From Paraglaciecola sp. L3A3 (GTDB lineage: Bacteria > Pseudomonadota > Gammaproteobacteria > Enterobacterales > Alteromonadaceae): a stretch of 64,000 nucleotides of DNA. The notes below the pieces were generated by a model. The model saw only the letters and a list, made by a program, of their open reading frames with translations. It had not been told where the DNA came from and did not search any database. Of this stretch, positions 8,567-17,419 are shown one piece after another (the first letter of the stretch is position 1; every line of letters begins with the position of its first letter). The translations under genes were made by a program, and so were the position numbers. The DNA lies in assembly GCF_009796765.1 (NCBI RefSeq), contig NZ_CP047023.1, positions 434,001 through 498,000 on the forward strand, given 5' to 3'.

Positions 8567-10108
8567 ATGCCAATATCGACATTACTAAAATCACCTTATT
8601 TACTCTTGCTCGCTTATACTTGCGCCGTTTTTTCAAGCTTAAGCTTAGCAACAGAACAAACCCCAAATATTGTAATCATTTACGCCGATGATATGGGGTA
8701 TGGTGATTTAGCAATTCAGAACGCTAAATCAAAAATTCCAACACCTAATTTAGATCAACTAGCAAAAGAAGGGATACGTTTTACTGACGCCCACAGTTCA
8801 TCTGGAATTTGTTCTCCTAGCCGTTACGCTTTATTAACCGGAAAATATCACTGGCGCAAACAACATGACATTGTCGGCTCGTTTGGCAAACCTTTTTTCA
8901 ATGATGATGACATCACTTTACCGCAAATATTAAAAGCACAAGGTTATAAAACCGCTGCAATAGGCAAATGGCATTTAGGGTTTAATTGGGTTTTCAAAAA
9001 TAAACCATCTGGAAGATTAGAAAAAAGAGGGCGCACGCTCCGATTTTACCAAGCTCAAGATATTGATTGGACAAAAGCAGTAAGTGGAGGCCCCTTAGAA
9101 CGTGGCTTTGATTATTATTTCGGTGATGGCACCATTAATTTTCCGCCATATGCTTGGATGGAAAATGATCGCTTTCTTAACGCTCCCACAACATTTATCG
9201 ACGGCAAAAATATTGATTTTCCAATTAACGAAGGTAACTGGGAATTTCGTCCTGGTCCAGCGGAAGAAAATTGGAACCCTTATAAAGTACTACCCACTTT
9301 AACCCAAAAAGCCATTAGCTGGATTAAGCAACAAACAGTCGATCAACCTTTTTTCTTATACTTTCCATTACCAGCGCCACATGCCCCAATTATTCCAAAT
9401 AAGGAGTTTCTTGGTAAATCACAAGCTGGCCCTTATGGTGATTATGTTGTTCAAACTGATTGGGTTGTAGGCCAAGTATTACAAGCGTTAAAGGAACAGG
9501 GTTTAAGTGAAAACACATTGATTATTTTTACATCCGATAATGGACCTGAAAAATATGCTTTTGCCCGTGCAGAAAAATACCAACACTACAGTATGGGTGA
9601 GTTCCGTGGTTTAAAACGCGATGTATGGGAAGGCGGTCATCATGTTCCCTTTTTAGTAAAATGGCCCAATAAAATAGCAGCAGGTAGCGTTTCTGAAGAA
9701 GTGATTTCACAAGTAGATATTATGGCGACTTTAGCCGAAATTACTCATATAACGCTAAGTAAAACCGCCGCTCCTGATAGTTATAATTTATTGCCCCTAT
9801 TATTTGGGAAAAACTACGAATCGCCGCTACGTCAAGCAACAGTGCAAAATACCTTTAAAGATACATATGCATTACGACAAGGAAAATGGTTGTATATTAA
9901 TCAGCCAACAGGTGAGCATTCAATAATGCCTAACGCCTTTGCCAATGAGAATCTATTTAGCAAATTTACTAGCGCAACCTTATTATTTGATTTAGAAAAA
10001 GATCCAGGGCAGCGCACAAATTTACAAGCGCAATACCCTGAAAAAATTAAACAAATGAACATGTTATTAGAGCAATATCGCCAACAAGGATATTCTGTTT
10101 TGCGCTAA
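8567..10108 (+). CDS. Type I (S1) sulfatase, secreted
   Basis: 513 aa, with an AGGAA ribosome site ahead of ATG. Signal peptide to about residue 29 (SLSLA). The metal site [14 protein letters not shown] is followed by CSPSR at Cys82, the formylglycine precursor, then GKWHLGF and FTSDNGPE. Sequence around the active site differs clearly from the other sulfatase of the cluster (for example an added [13 protein letters not shown] segment at about 145-157), so the two probably cleave different sulfate positions. It is transcribed in the same direction as the GH141-like gene but separated by a repeat fragment, so it may have its own promoter in 8490-8555. Confidence 0.88.
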   Translation: MPISTLLKSPYLLLLAYTCAVFSSLSLATEQTPNIVIIYADDMGYGDLAIQNAKSKIPTPNLDQLAKEGIRFTDAHSSSGICSPSRYALLTGKYHWRKQHDIVGSFGKPFFNDDDITLPQILKAQGYKTAAIGKWHLGFNWVFKNKPSGRLEKRGRTLRFYQAQDIDWTKAVSGGPLERGFDYYFGDGTINFPPYAWMENDRFLNAPTTFIDGKNIDFPINEGNWEFRPGPAEENWNPYKVLPTLTQKAISWIKQQTVDQPFFLYFPLPAPHAPIIPNKEFLGKSQAGPYGDYVVQTDWVVGQVLQALKEQGLSENTLIIFTSDNGPEKYAFARAEKYQHYSMGEFRGLKRDVWEGGHHVPFLVKWPNKIAAGSVSEEVISQVDIMATLAEITHITLSKTAAPDSYNLLPLLFGKNYESPLRQATVQNTFKDTYALRQGKWLYINQPTGEHSIMPNAFANENLFSKFTSATLLFDLEKDPGQRTNLQAQYPEKIKQMNMLLEQYRQQGYSVLR

Positions 10109-10346
10109 GTAAACCTAATCGCCGTAAAACTTATCGCTTCGTCCTTTGCTAACTCTCTAGCTAGGCTATCTACTGCCTTTATGGATTCCGGCCTATATCG
10201 TCATCCCTGTATGTAGTTAACAGGGAACACCGGAAAGACGAAATTTTAGGCCAAATCACAGCAAAAACTATCTCCTACCTCCTATTTTCTATCTACTGCT
10301 CTTAACCGCTTTTCTGCTCCATGCTGCTCTATTCTGATGTTTCTAC

Positions 10347-11243
10347 TCAATCCCGCCAGCGCTTGGTTAGATCTTGGTATGCATCAATTCTTCTGTCTCT
10401 AAAGTATGGCCAAATGCGTTTGACTTGTTCAGTACGAGCAAGATCTAGCTCTACCATTAGAGTTTCTTCTTTATCGGCGCTGGCTTTAGCTAAAATTTCT
10501 CCTTGAGGGCCGGTGATAAAACTTTGTCCCCAAAATTGTATGCCAGAATCACCCGCGATAGGCGAGGCTTCGAAACCTGTGCGATTAGCCACTACAACTG
10601 GCAAAGAGTTCGCCACTGCGTGACTTCTTTGAATAGTTTGCCATGCGTCATGTTGGCGAGCTTGTTCTTCTACTGAATCATTCTTATCCCAGCCTATGGC
10701 TGTCGGGTAAAATAAAATTTCTGCGCCAGCCATGGCCATTAAACGGGCGGCTTCTGGATACCATTGATCCCAACACACTAATACGCCGAGTTTACCCACA
10801 CTGGTTTGAATAGGTTCAAAGCCCATGTCGCCCGGGGTAAAGTAAAACTTTTCATAAAAACCAGGATCGTCAGGTATATGCATTTTACGATATTTACCTA
10901 CCATGCCCTGTTGGCGATCAAATACCACTGCTGTGTTGTGATAAAGCCCAGCTGCGCGTTTTTCAAATAATGAGGTAATTAATACTATATTTAACGATGC
11001 AGCTAACTCGGCAAAAAACTCAGTGGCTGGACCTGGAATGGGCTCTGCTAGGTCAAAGGCTTGGGTATCCTCCTGTTGGCAAAAATACAAGGTGCTATGT
11101 AATTCCTGCAACATGATTAGTTCACAACCTTGTTTAGCTAACGCTGTGACTTGTTCGGCTGAATTTTGCCAGTTGGTTGCTTTATTATTGTCTGCTATGG
11201 CCTGTTGAACTAAGCCGACTTTTAATTTCTTGTTAGCATTCAT
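10347..11243 (-). CDS. aguB: N-carbamoylputrescine amidase
   Basis: Nitrilase-superfamily hydrolase converting N-carbamoylputrescine to putrescine, CO2 and ammonia, the last step of the agmatine route. The Glu-Lys-Cys triad is visible: Glu47 (MLQELHS), Lys120 (GKYRKMHIPDD) and Cys157 (VLVCWDQWYPE). The CWDQW(Y/F)PE motif and KRxAGLYHNTAV separate it from general nitrilases. Start chosen at ATG 11243, which overlaps the end of aguA by 11 bp and has AAGGGAG upstream; a longer frame to 11276 adds unconserved residues. 298 aa is the normal family length. The overlap implies translational coupling with aguA. Confidence 0.93.
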   Translation of the reverse strand: MNANKKLKVGLVQQAIADNNKATNWQNSAEQVTALAKQGCELIMLQELHSTLYFCQQEDTQAFDLAEPIPGPATEFFAELAASLNIVLITSLFEKRAAGLYHNTAVVFDRQQGMVGKYRKMHIPDDPGFYEKFYFTPGDMGFEPIQTSVGKLGVLVCWDQWYPEAARLMAMAGAEILFYPTAIGWDKNDSVEEQARQHDAWQTIQRSHAVANSLPVVVANRTGFEASPIAGDSGIQFWGQSFITGPQGEILAKASADKEETLMVELDLARTEQVKRIWPYFRDRRIDAYQDLTKRWRD

Positions 11244-12291
11244 ATTCTGTGACTCCCTTGGCAAACTGTTGCACAACTTCTGTTTTAAGTGTGCCTTTAG
11301 GTACTTGCATACTTATACAATGTAAACTACCAAATTGTTGAACTAAAGGTAGGCAGTTAATGCCGATAATTTTATGCTCTGGATAGGCTTTTTGTAAAAT
11401 GCCTAGAGCTTCTGTGTCTTCTGCTTGTTGATAAGTAGGACATAATAATATTTGATTTGAAATCAAGTAGTTAGCATAAGAAGCGGGCAACCTATCACCT
11501 TCTTTGTTTACAATATAGGGTAAGGGTAACTCAAATATTTCGTGTCTAGGTAAGGCTTTTCTGCATTCTTCGACTAAGGCGTTTAGACCAGTAAAATGTG
11601 AGTCTGCGGGTCGGTTAAAGGCTGACTGAATAACTAGACCGCAATTTGGTGTAAAACGTACTAAAGTATCAATATGGCCATCTGTATCATCACCTTCTAA
11701 ATGGCCGTTTTTAAAAATGATAACTTGTTCAGTTCCTAGTTGCTCGGCAAACACTGTTTCATATTCAGCTAAAGTAAATGAACCATTACGTTTTGGATTC
11801 GATAAACAGAGTTCGGTCGATAATAATACGCCATGTTCATCTATTTCTAATGCGCCACCCTCGACGACTAAGTCGACTGTTTTTAATTTGTTTTGGCATA
11901 ACTGAGCCAATACTTGTCGATTCACTTTATTGTCTTTACTGGCATTAAATTTTTGTCCCCAACCATTAAAGATAAACTCTATAGGAAGGTTTTTTATTTG
12001 GTCTGTACAGGTTAAAAAAGCATAGTCACGTACCCAAGTGTCATTATAATCAGCAGTTACTAACAATACTCGGGCATTTTCTGCTAGTTGTTGTTTACAG
12101 CTGTCCTTCAGCTCTTTTTTGATAAGTAAGATCACACCTACCTGAATAGAGTTTAGTGTTTTAATTATTTCTAAGTAAACATTTTGCACTTCTGCTAACC
12201 AAGGAGCCCAGTCGGTATGTTGATCCGGCCAAGCCAGTATAATAGCTTCTTGGGGAGACCACTCAGGAAGTAGTTTAATTTGATTCGTCAT
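11233..12291 (-). CDS. aguA: Agmatine deiminase
   Basis: Hydrolyses agmatine to N-carbamoylputrescine and ammonia in the cytoplasm; its product is the substrate of the overlapping aguB. Family motifs: WVRDYAFL near 86, FNGWGQKF, the GGALEID box, LEGDDTDGHIDTLVRF with the guanidine-binding acids and His, and GSLHCIS with the catalytic Cys325. Length 352 fits. First gene of a two-gene operon whose promoter should lie in the AT-rich region beyond 12291. Confidence 0.95.
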   Translation of the reverse strand: MTNQIKLLPEWSPQEAIILAWPDQHTDWAPWLAEVQNVYLEIIKTLNSIQVGVILLIKKELKDSCKQQLAENARVLLVTADYNDTWVRDYAFLTCTDQIKNLPIEFIFNGWGQKFNASKDNKVNRQVLAQLCQNKLKTVDLVVEGGALEIDEHGVLLSTELCLSNPKRNGSFTLAEYETVFAEQLGTEQVIIFKNGHLEGDDTDGHIDTLVRFTPNCGLVIQSAFNRPADSHFTGLNALVEECRKALPRHEIFELPLPYIVNKEGDRLPASYANYLISNQILLCPTYQQAEDTEALGILQKAYPEHKIIGINCLPLVQQFGSLHCISMQVPKGTLKTEVVQQFAKGVTEYEC

Positions 12292-12749
12292 ATAGATGTG
12301 GCTGTCGGTAACTGTAAAGTGGCTAATTATAATAGTTTGCCACTTAAGTGTCTTGTATTGATAGGGGTATATAAAATATATTTTTTCAATTATATTTATT
12401 GTTTTTTTTGGCTTGATATTATCTGTTGGTTGTTTTTAGGAATGGCGTTTTTTATGATTTTGGCCTGCAACCTGTTAATTGATATTAACAATTGGCCTAA
12501 AAACTATATTTGTTATGATTATTTTCTGGTTTATCTAGAACTTTTTTTGTTTTAATTGTGTTTTTTATTCCTTTTGGTTCTAAGTGGAATAATAAAATCT
12601 ATACATTTCAATGTGTTAGGAGTTTCATTTGCTCGTAACATATTGATTTACAGCTTCTTCACGGATTTAAAACAATAAAAATACAGAAATTTCTTTCTCT
12701 ATCAGTCATAAATAGAGTGCGAATTGCGCATAACCAAAGGAAGTAAATC
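12292..12749. other. AT-rich intergenic region between aguA and a secreted DUF3718 gene
   Basis: No convincing gene. It must carry the divergent promoters of aguBA (minus) and of the 12750 gene (plus). The latter has a clear AAAGGAAG ribosome site at about 12736-12743. A 91-codon frame at 12280-12555 is very rich in Phe/Ile/Tyr, overlaps the aguA start, and is judged chance. Confidence 0.4.
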
Positions 12750-13064
12750 ATGAAAAAATTAATCGCAGTAACTGTTGCTCTATGTGCATTTAACGCAAAT
12801 GCAGCAATGGAATCTAAAAGCAAAGTAAAATTTAAAGGTGATACTGCCTACTCTAGTTTTTGTGAAGCTGTAGTAGCTGATGACGTGAAAATGTTGAACA
12901 AAAGTTTCCGTCGTAAAATCGGTGAATTAGCTGGCTCAAAATCTGGAGTGATGCAATTAATCACTTCTGAGCAAGGCGTTAAATGTAATGGCGCTAGTTT
13001 AAGTGAATTTTCTAAGAAACGTGAAGCTACAAAAGTTTCAGCTTTTTTAAACAAAATTAAGTAA
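12750..13064 (+). CDS. Small secreted protein, DUF3718-like
   Basis: 104 aa with a clean Sec signal peptide (MKKLIAVTVALCAFNANA, cleavage after residue 18) and a strong AAAGGAAG ribosome site. The mature part is basic, has two cysteines (FCEAVV and VKCNGASL) that could form a disulfide, and resembles the DUF3718 proteins common in Shewanella and Alteromonas, where a CxAxx…(V/L)xCNG pattern is usual. Function is unknown. It stands alone and is followed by a hairpin. Confidence 0.7.
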   Translation: MKKLIAVTVALCAFNANAAMESKSKVKFKGDTAYSSFCEAVVADDVKMLNKSFRRKIGELAGSKSGVMQLITSEQGVKCNGASLSEFSKKREATKVSAFLNKIK

Positions 13065-13080
13065 TGAAATTGCTGGTTAA

Positions 13081-13120
13081 GTAAAATGTGTGACCGATAT
13101 ATGTTGGTTGCACATTTTAC
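13081..13120 (+). terminator. Hairpin after the DUF3718-like gene
   Basis: Arms GTAAAATGTG (13081-13090) and CACATTTTAC (13111-13120) pair perfectly, and the 20-nt interior can extend the stem (ACC with GGT). No T-tract follows on the plus strand, so termination is only probable; transcript-end protection is an alternative. Confidence 0.5.
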
Positions 13121-13189
13121 AAAATTAGTTTTAGAGTTAGATAATATTAAAGCCTAAGATATTTATAATATTAGGTGTATTATCGAAAA

Positions 13190-13315
13190 ATGAATAAGTC
13201 AAAAACTAGTAAGTCATCTTGGTGGCAGACAAATTGCAAAAAATGTAAACAATTAAGAGCCATGGTTATATGGGCTGCTTTAATGTGTTTTGTGTATTTG
13301 TATTTTTGGACTTAG
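13190..13315 (+). CDS. 41-residue single-span membrane microprotein with CxxC
   Basis: ATG 13190 to TAG 13313-13315, ending two bases before the ATG of the DUF2982 gene, so the two are probably translationally coupled. The N-terminal half is basic and Trp-rich with TNCKKCKQ, a CxxC pair that could bind a metal or be redox-active. The C-terminal half (AMVIWAALMCFVYLYF) is one membrane span. I do not recognise a named family. The tight coupling and the Lys-then-hydrophobic pattern argue against a chance frame; the ribosome site is weak. Confidence 0.5.
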   Translation: MNKSKTSKSSWWQTNCKKCKQLRAMVIWAALMCFVYLYFWT

Positions 13316-13317
13316 CC

Positions 13318-13995
13318 ATGAACGATGTTATCCAAATTAGAAGTGCTTCTAAACGCAATGTTATGACCAGTGCTTTTATTGGTTTTATTTGCTTAAGCTT
13401 AGGTACTTTGGCTTTAGTTGTTTTACCCGACATATATTATTTGATCGGCATTTTCTTCATCAGTTTATCAATAGTCGCATTTATCGTTGCTTGGGTTAAA
13501 TATAGAGAGCCTGAGTACAGCTTTGTTTTATCTAAAAGCGAAATTATTTATAGGCGCAGGCAAGGTCTTTGGACTGTGGCTTGGAGTAATATCCAGCGAA
13601 TAGATATCCCTACCGTTCGACGTGGTCTTGATATAGAACCGTTAGACATGATAGCGATTAAATTAAAAGATTACCCTAAGTTCTTAGATGCAACCTCAAC
13701 CCGTTTAATGAGTAATATTTTGATGGAGCAACGGCCATTACTATTGCATAGCTCTGAAGCTTGCTCATCTGGTCATTGTTACAGTGATGATTTGTTAGAA
13801 GATGATTATTATAAGTCTCAATGTGGCAAGGAATACAAAGGGATCCAAGCTATGTTTGCGAATAGAATGAATAAACTACGGCAGAGGCTAGGTTATGATT
13901 TATTTGTATCGGCAGCTGATTTAGATCGTAGTGAAGCTGACTTTGTTAGTTTATTAAAAAGCTGTCAGCAACATGTGGTATTAACCAGAAAGTAG
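13318..13995 (+). CDS. DUF2982 membrane protein
   Basis: 225 aa from ATG 13318 (a longer frame to 13270 overlaps the microprotein and is not favoured). Two adjacent membrane spans at about residues 18-62 are followed by a soluble domain with a PH-like start (YSFVLSKSEIIYRRRQG, WSNIQRIDIP). C-terminal residues include a Cys/His-containing acidic stretch (SEACSSGHCYSDD). It matches the DUF2982 proteins of Vibrio, Shewanella and Alteromonas; their role is unknown. The upstream microprotein probably shares its transcript. Confidence 0.72.
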   Translation: MNDVIQIRSASKRNVMTSAFIGFICLSLGTLALVVLPDIYYLIGIFFISLSIVAFIVAWVKYREPEYSFVLSKSEIIYRRRQGLWTVAWSNIQRIDIPTVRRGLDIEPLDMIAIKLKDYPKFLDATSTRLMSNILMEQRPLLLHSSEACSSGHCYSDDLLEDDYYKSQCGKEYKGIQAMFANRMNKLRQRLGYDLFVSAADLDRSEADFVSLLKSCQQHVVLTRK

Positions 13996-14111
13996 ATATT
14001 ACTGTGGCATTTTTTATTGCTTAATCAATCATTAAGTAAGAACAAGCCGATTATACTTGTATATTATTTTTCTAAGATCCAGCCGTTTTCTGGATAAATA
14101 TTCCCCATAGA

Positions 14112-17100
14112 TCAACTGTTTCTACAGAATATAATTTTATCTTCAGTTAGTTGTAAAATATTTTGTGCTTCGTTATTGATAATGTTTAGCTTTTTTTGTG
14201 CCTCTTCTGTTTGATTTCGTTTTAACAAACTTTCTGTTTGGTCACATAATTGATGCATAGCTGGTACACCAGTATAACAACAAGCCCCATGTAATTGATG
14301 GATGACATTTTGCATTTCAATAAAATTCTGTTCTTTATTGGATTGGTTAATCGCAGATATCAAACCCGGCAGTTGTTTAATAAATTGGCATAAAATGTCA
14401 GTTGCTGCTTCTTCGTTATGATTAGTCCGTTTTAAGGCTAATTGCCAATCAAAACTTTTTAATTCTTCGATTGTTTTTTCGGTTACTTGACACCAACGTT
14501 GAATGAGATCAACTAGGTCTGATAAGTTGATGGGTTTAGGTAAATAATCATCCATCCCTGAATTTAACAACCTATCCTGCTCTTCCTTAAAAGCATGGGC
14601 GGTAACAGCAATAATAGGTGTACCCAAGTTTAGCTCTGTTTGACGGATTAATTTTGTGGCCTCTAAACCATCCATATGCGGCATTTGTACGTCCATTAGA
14701 ATGAGATCAAATTCAGAGTCTATACATTGTGCAACAGCATCTTTTCCACTAAAAGCTAAGCTCAGTTGTAAATTAGAATTTTTAAACCAAGTCGTTAATA
14801 ACCTTAAGTTCATTTCCATATCATCAACCGCTAACACTTTGACTTTAGGTAATGCTTTTAAGCGTTGCTGTATCGCATTTATTGGCGCTATAACAGGTAC
14901 CTGTGACAAGCTGTCAATTTTACTTAAAGTAAGGGGTAAGCGGATTTTATGAGAAAAATATTGGGATAAATCACTACGGCTAGAAAGTGATTCTGCTGCT
15001 GAATATAACAGCACGGCATCTGTGGTATTGATGTGTCTCCTCGCCTCAATAATATTGGGTAATATATTGTCTTTTGCGGCGGGCAAACAAATAAATAAGG
15101 CATCTTGTGGCTCTTTTAATGTTCTTAAAAAAGCAATAGATTCAACCCCTGTTACTTTGGCTCCCATCGAAGTGAGGATTTTTATGCCGCTATGCCTAGA
15201 TAGGGGATTAGGATCGAAAAATATCACTTTTTTATTCTGCCATGGCCCATCGGGTTTAATCGATAAGTTTGTATTTAGTAAATTGTTACGTATCTTTACC
15301 GTAAATAGGCTGCCTGTACCTGGGGTACTTTGTAAAGAAAGCTCTCCACGCATTAATTTTACTAATTCCTGGCAAATAACTAATCCTAACCCCGTGCCTT
15401 GATAAGAACGATTTAAGGCGTCGTCTACTTGGGAAAAAGCGGCAAACAATTTTCTTTTATCGTCACGACTAATGCCTATACCTGAGTCTTCTACTTTAAG
15501 AATTAACTCATAAATACCATGTTCTTTCTCGTTACCAGTGACAGATAGCGAAATATAGCCATGGTCTGTGAATTTGAGTGCATTACCTAGTAGATTGTTG
15601 AGTATTTGTTTAATTCGATAGCTATCGCCAATCAATTTTTCGGGTAGGGGATCAAGATCATACACAAACTCTAAATTTTTCAAATGAGCTGACTTGGCCA
15701 TGACACTAATAACATCTTCAAATATTTGGTTCGGAGAAAATGGATGATTGTTGATTTGTAATTTACCCGCTTCAATCTTAGAAAAATCTAACACATCATT
15801 AACTATGCTGAGCAAGTTGTCGGCAGCTGCGTTGATGATACTCACTTGTTCTTGTTTTTCTGGGGTTAAGGATGTGGAATGTAGTTCTTTACTAAAGCCT
15901 AAAATTGCATTTAATGGGGTACGAATTTCATGACTCATATTAGCTAAAAATTGTGATTTAACATTACTTGCCGCGATGGCATCTTTTCTGGCAATGTCTA
16001 AACGAACATTTTGTTCTTCTACTACTTCAATGTTATTGCGTAAATCTTCAGTTGCTTGCTCCACTTCAAGTTGTAACTTATCTCGGCTTTTATCAATTAA
16101 GGCTACAGAGAATAAACAGACTTGAATAAATAAGCCCACTTGGAAACAATAAGTGGTGAATAGGTTGATGGGTAAAATCCCCATTAATTTACAAAAAGCG
16201 ATTAACCCACAGCTAGCTAAAATACACCAAGCAAAAATATAAAATCGAGCGGCATTAAATCTGTTTGCAAAACTTTCAAATCCTGCATAAGTGTAAATAA
16301 TCATAGCAATTAGGCTTACCAAGTAGACCAATAAATTTTGCCATAATGGTGAAAACAGCCCTAGCACACTGCAAATAGTTAAGGTGGCATAAAGGCCGAT
16401 ACAAAATTTTATAAGCCGCAAAGATTTAGGAGCAGTTTGTTTGGCTTCAAGCAAGGAAATCGAGAACAACCCAGAAGTTGTACCGATAATAATAAAGATT
16501 ATTTCTGTGTGCTGATTGAACCAAGCAGATAAACTCTCTGGCATTAATAAAATATAGTGTCCTCCCCAAACCAACTGCCAAATGAGAACCGAAAATATAT
16601 ACCCAACATAGCTAATTAAGCTATTTTCTTTAAAAGTTGAGTAGAGAATTAATATGTAGATAATCAACATAATGAGCCCGCCATAAAAGAGGCCCCACAT
16701 TGTATTGTCGTAAAAATTTATTGTTTGATGGTGACTTTTAGTTTGTAAAACAATCGGTGCTAGCACACTAGATTTTTGATTTTCTAAGCGCACAAAAAGT
16801 TCAACTGTTTGTGCGTAGGGCAGAGTTAAATCAAGGGTTGGAAGGCGATAAGTTTGTCGCTCACCCTGCTTCCCTTGTATTGCCTTAGCGATAATTTTAT
16901 CTTCTAATAAAACATACATATCAGCTTTATCAAGTTGGCTAAAACCAATATCTATCACCCAGTCTTTTTGGGCTGTAACGTTACTAATACTGGTGTATAG
17001 CCATATGCCTTTATCTGAAAAACCATAATTAGGGTTGTCCCCAGAACGCCATTTAAATTGTTCTTTTAGTTGCCTAGCCTGATCCAACGTTAATTGATGG

Positions 17101-17243
17101 GCTTGTTCTTTGAATACTTTTAATTGTGGTGAAATACGGATGACAGAATCAGTAGAAATTAATTGAATGTCACTTTGGCCATAAGTTAAAACGGGGAGTA
17201 GGCCAAAAACAAGAATAATTAATCTGACAAATCTAAAGGCCAT
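14112..17243 (-). CDS. Hybrid sensor histidine kinase, 7TMR-DISM type
   Basis: 1043 aa, in order: signal peptide (1-22); periplasmic 7TMR-DISM extracellular domain (about 25-175); seven membrane spans (about 185-385); coiled-coil linker; HisKA with ANMSHEIRTPL, phospho-His near 435; HATPase (NLLGNALKFTD, VEDSGIGIS, GTGLGL); a divergent receiver-like domain; a true receiver (VLAVDDMEMN, LILMDVQMPHMDG with Asp near 850); and a C-terminal Hpt domain (HQLHGACCYTG, His near 984). The set His-Asp-His is BarA-like but the sensor half is 7TMR-DISM, so BarA orthology is not claimed. The first receiver-like segment lacks the acidic pocket and phospho-Asp. It is transcribed alone, divergent from parC. 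Confidence 0.88.
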   Translation of the reverse strand: MAFRFVRLIILVFGLLPVLTYGQSDIQLISTDSVIRISPQLKVFKEQAHQLTLDQARQLKEQFKWRSGDNPNYGFSDKGIWLYTSISNVTAQKDWVIDIGFSQLDKADMYVLLEDKIIAKAIQGKQGERQTYRLPTLDLTLPYAQTVELFVRLENQKSSVLAPIVLQTKSHHQTINFYDNTMWGLFYGGLIMLIIYILILYSTFKENSLISYVGYIFSVLIWQLVWGGHYILLMPESLSAWFNQHTEIIFIIIGTTSGLFSISLLEAKQTAPKSLRLIKFCIGLYATLTICSVLGLFSPLWQNLLVYLVSLIAMIIYTYAGFESFANRFNAARFYIFAWCILASCGLIAFCKLMGILPINLFTTYCFQVGLFIQVCLFSVALIDKSRDKLQLEVEQATEDLRNNIEVVEEQNVRLDIARKDAIAASNVKSQFLANMSHEIRTPLNAILGFSKELHSTSLTPEKQEQVSIINAAADNLLSIVNDVLDFSKIEAGKLQINNHPFSPNQIFEDVISVMAKSAHLKNLEFVYDLDPLPEKLIGDSYRIKQILNNLLGNALKFTDHGYISLSVTGNEKEHGIYELILKVEDSGIGISRDDKRKLFAAFSQVDDALNRSYQGTGLGLVICQELVKLMRGELSLQSTPGTGSLFTVKIRNNLLNTNLSIKPDGPWQNKKVIFFDPNPLSRHSGIKILTSMGAKVTGVESIAFLRTLKEPQDALFICLPAAKDNILPNIIEARRHINTTDAVLLYSAAESLSSRSDLSQYFSHKIRLPLTLSKIDSLSQVPVIAPINAIQQRLKALPKVKVLAVDDMEMNLRLLTTWFKNSNLQLSLAFSGKDAVAQCIDSEFDLILMDVQMPHMDGLEATKLIRQTELNLGTPIIAVTAHAFKEEQDRLLNSGMDDYLPKPINLSDLVDLIQRWCQVTEKTIEELKSFDWQLALKRTNHNEEAATDILCQFIKQLPGLISAINQSNKEQNFIEMQNVIHQLHGACCYTGVPAMHQLCDQTESLLKRNQTEEAQKKLNIINNEAQNILQLTEDKIIFCRNS

Positions 17244-17419
17244 GAATTTATATTTACCAAAGAGAAGAAATTACTAGTATTAAACCATCCCATTGAGGTT
17301 TGAAGCAATCCCAAGTAGAAGATTGTTATTGGATGATTTAATCAATTCAATTTATAGGGTAATCTACCGAATTGAAGATCTTTATTTAGCAAATTAACCA
17401 GTGGTGCAAATAGTCTAAT

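Noticed and set aside
12280..12555. 91-codon frame between aguA and the DUF3718 gene
   Set aside because: Overlaps the aguA start on the other strand; composition is dominated by Phe, Ile, Tyr and Leu as expected from AT-rich DNA; no ribosome site.
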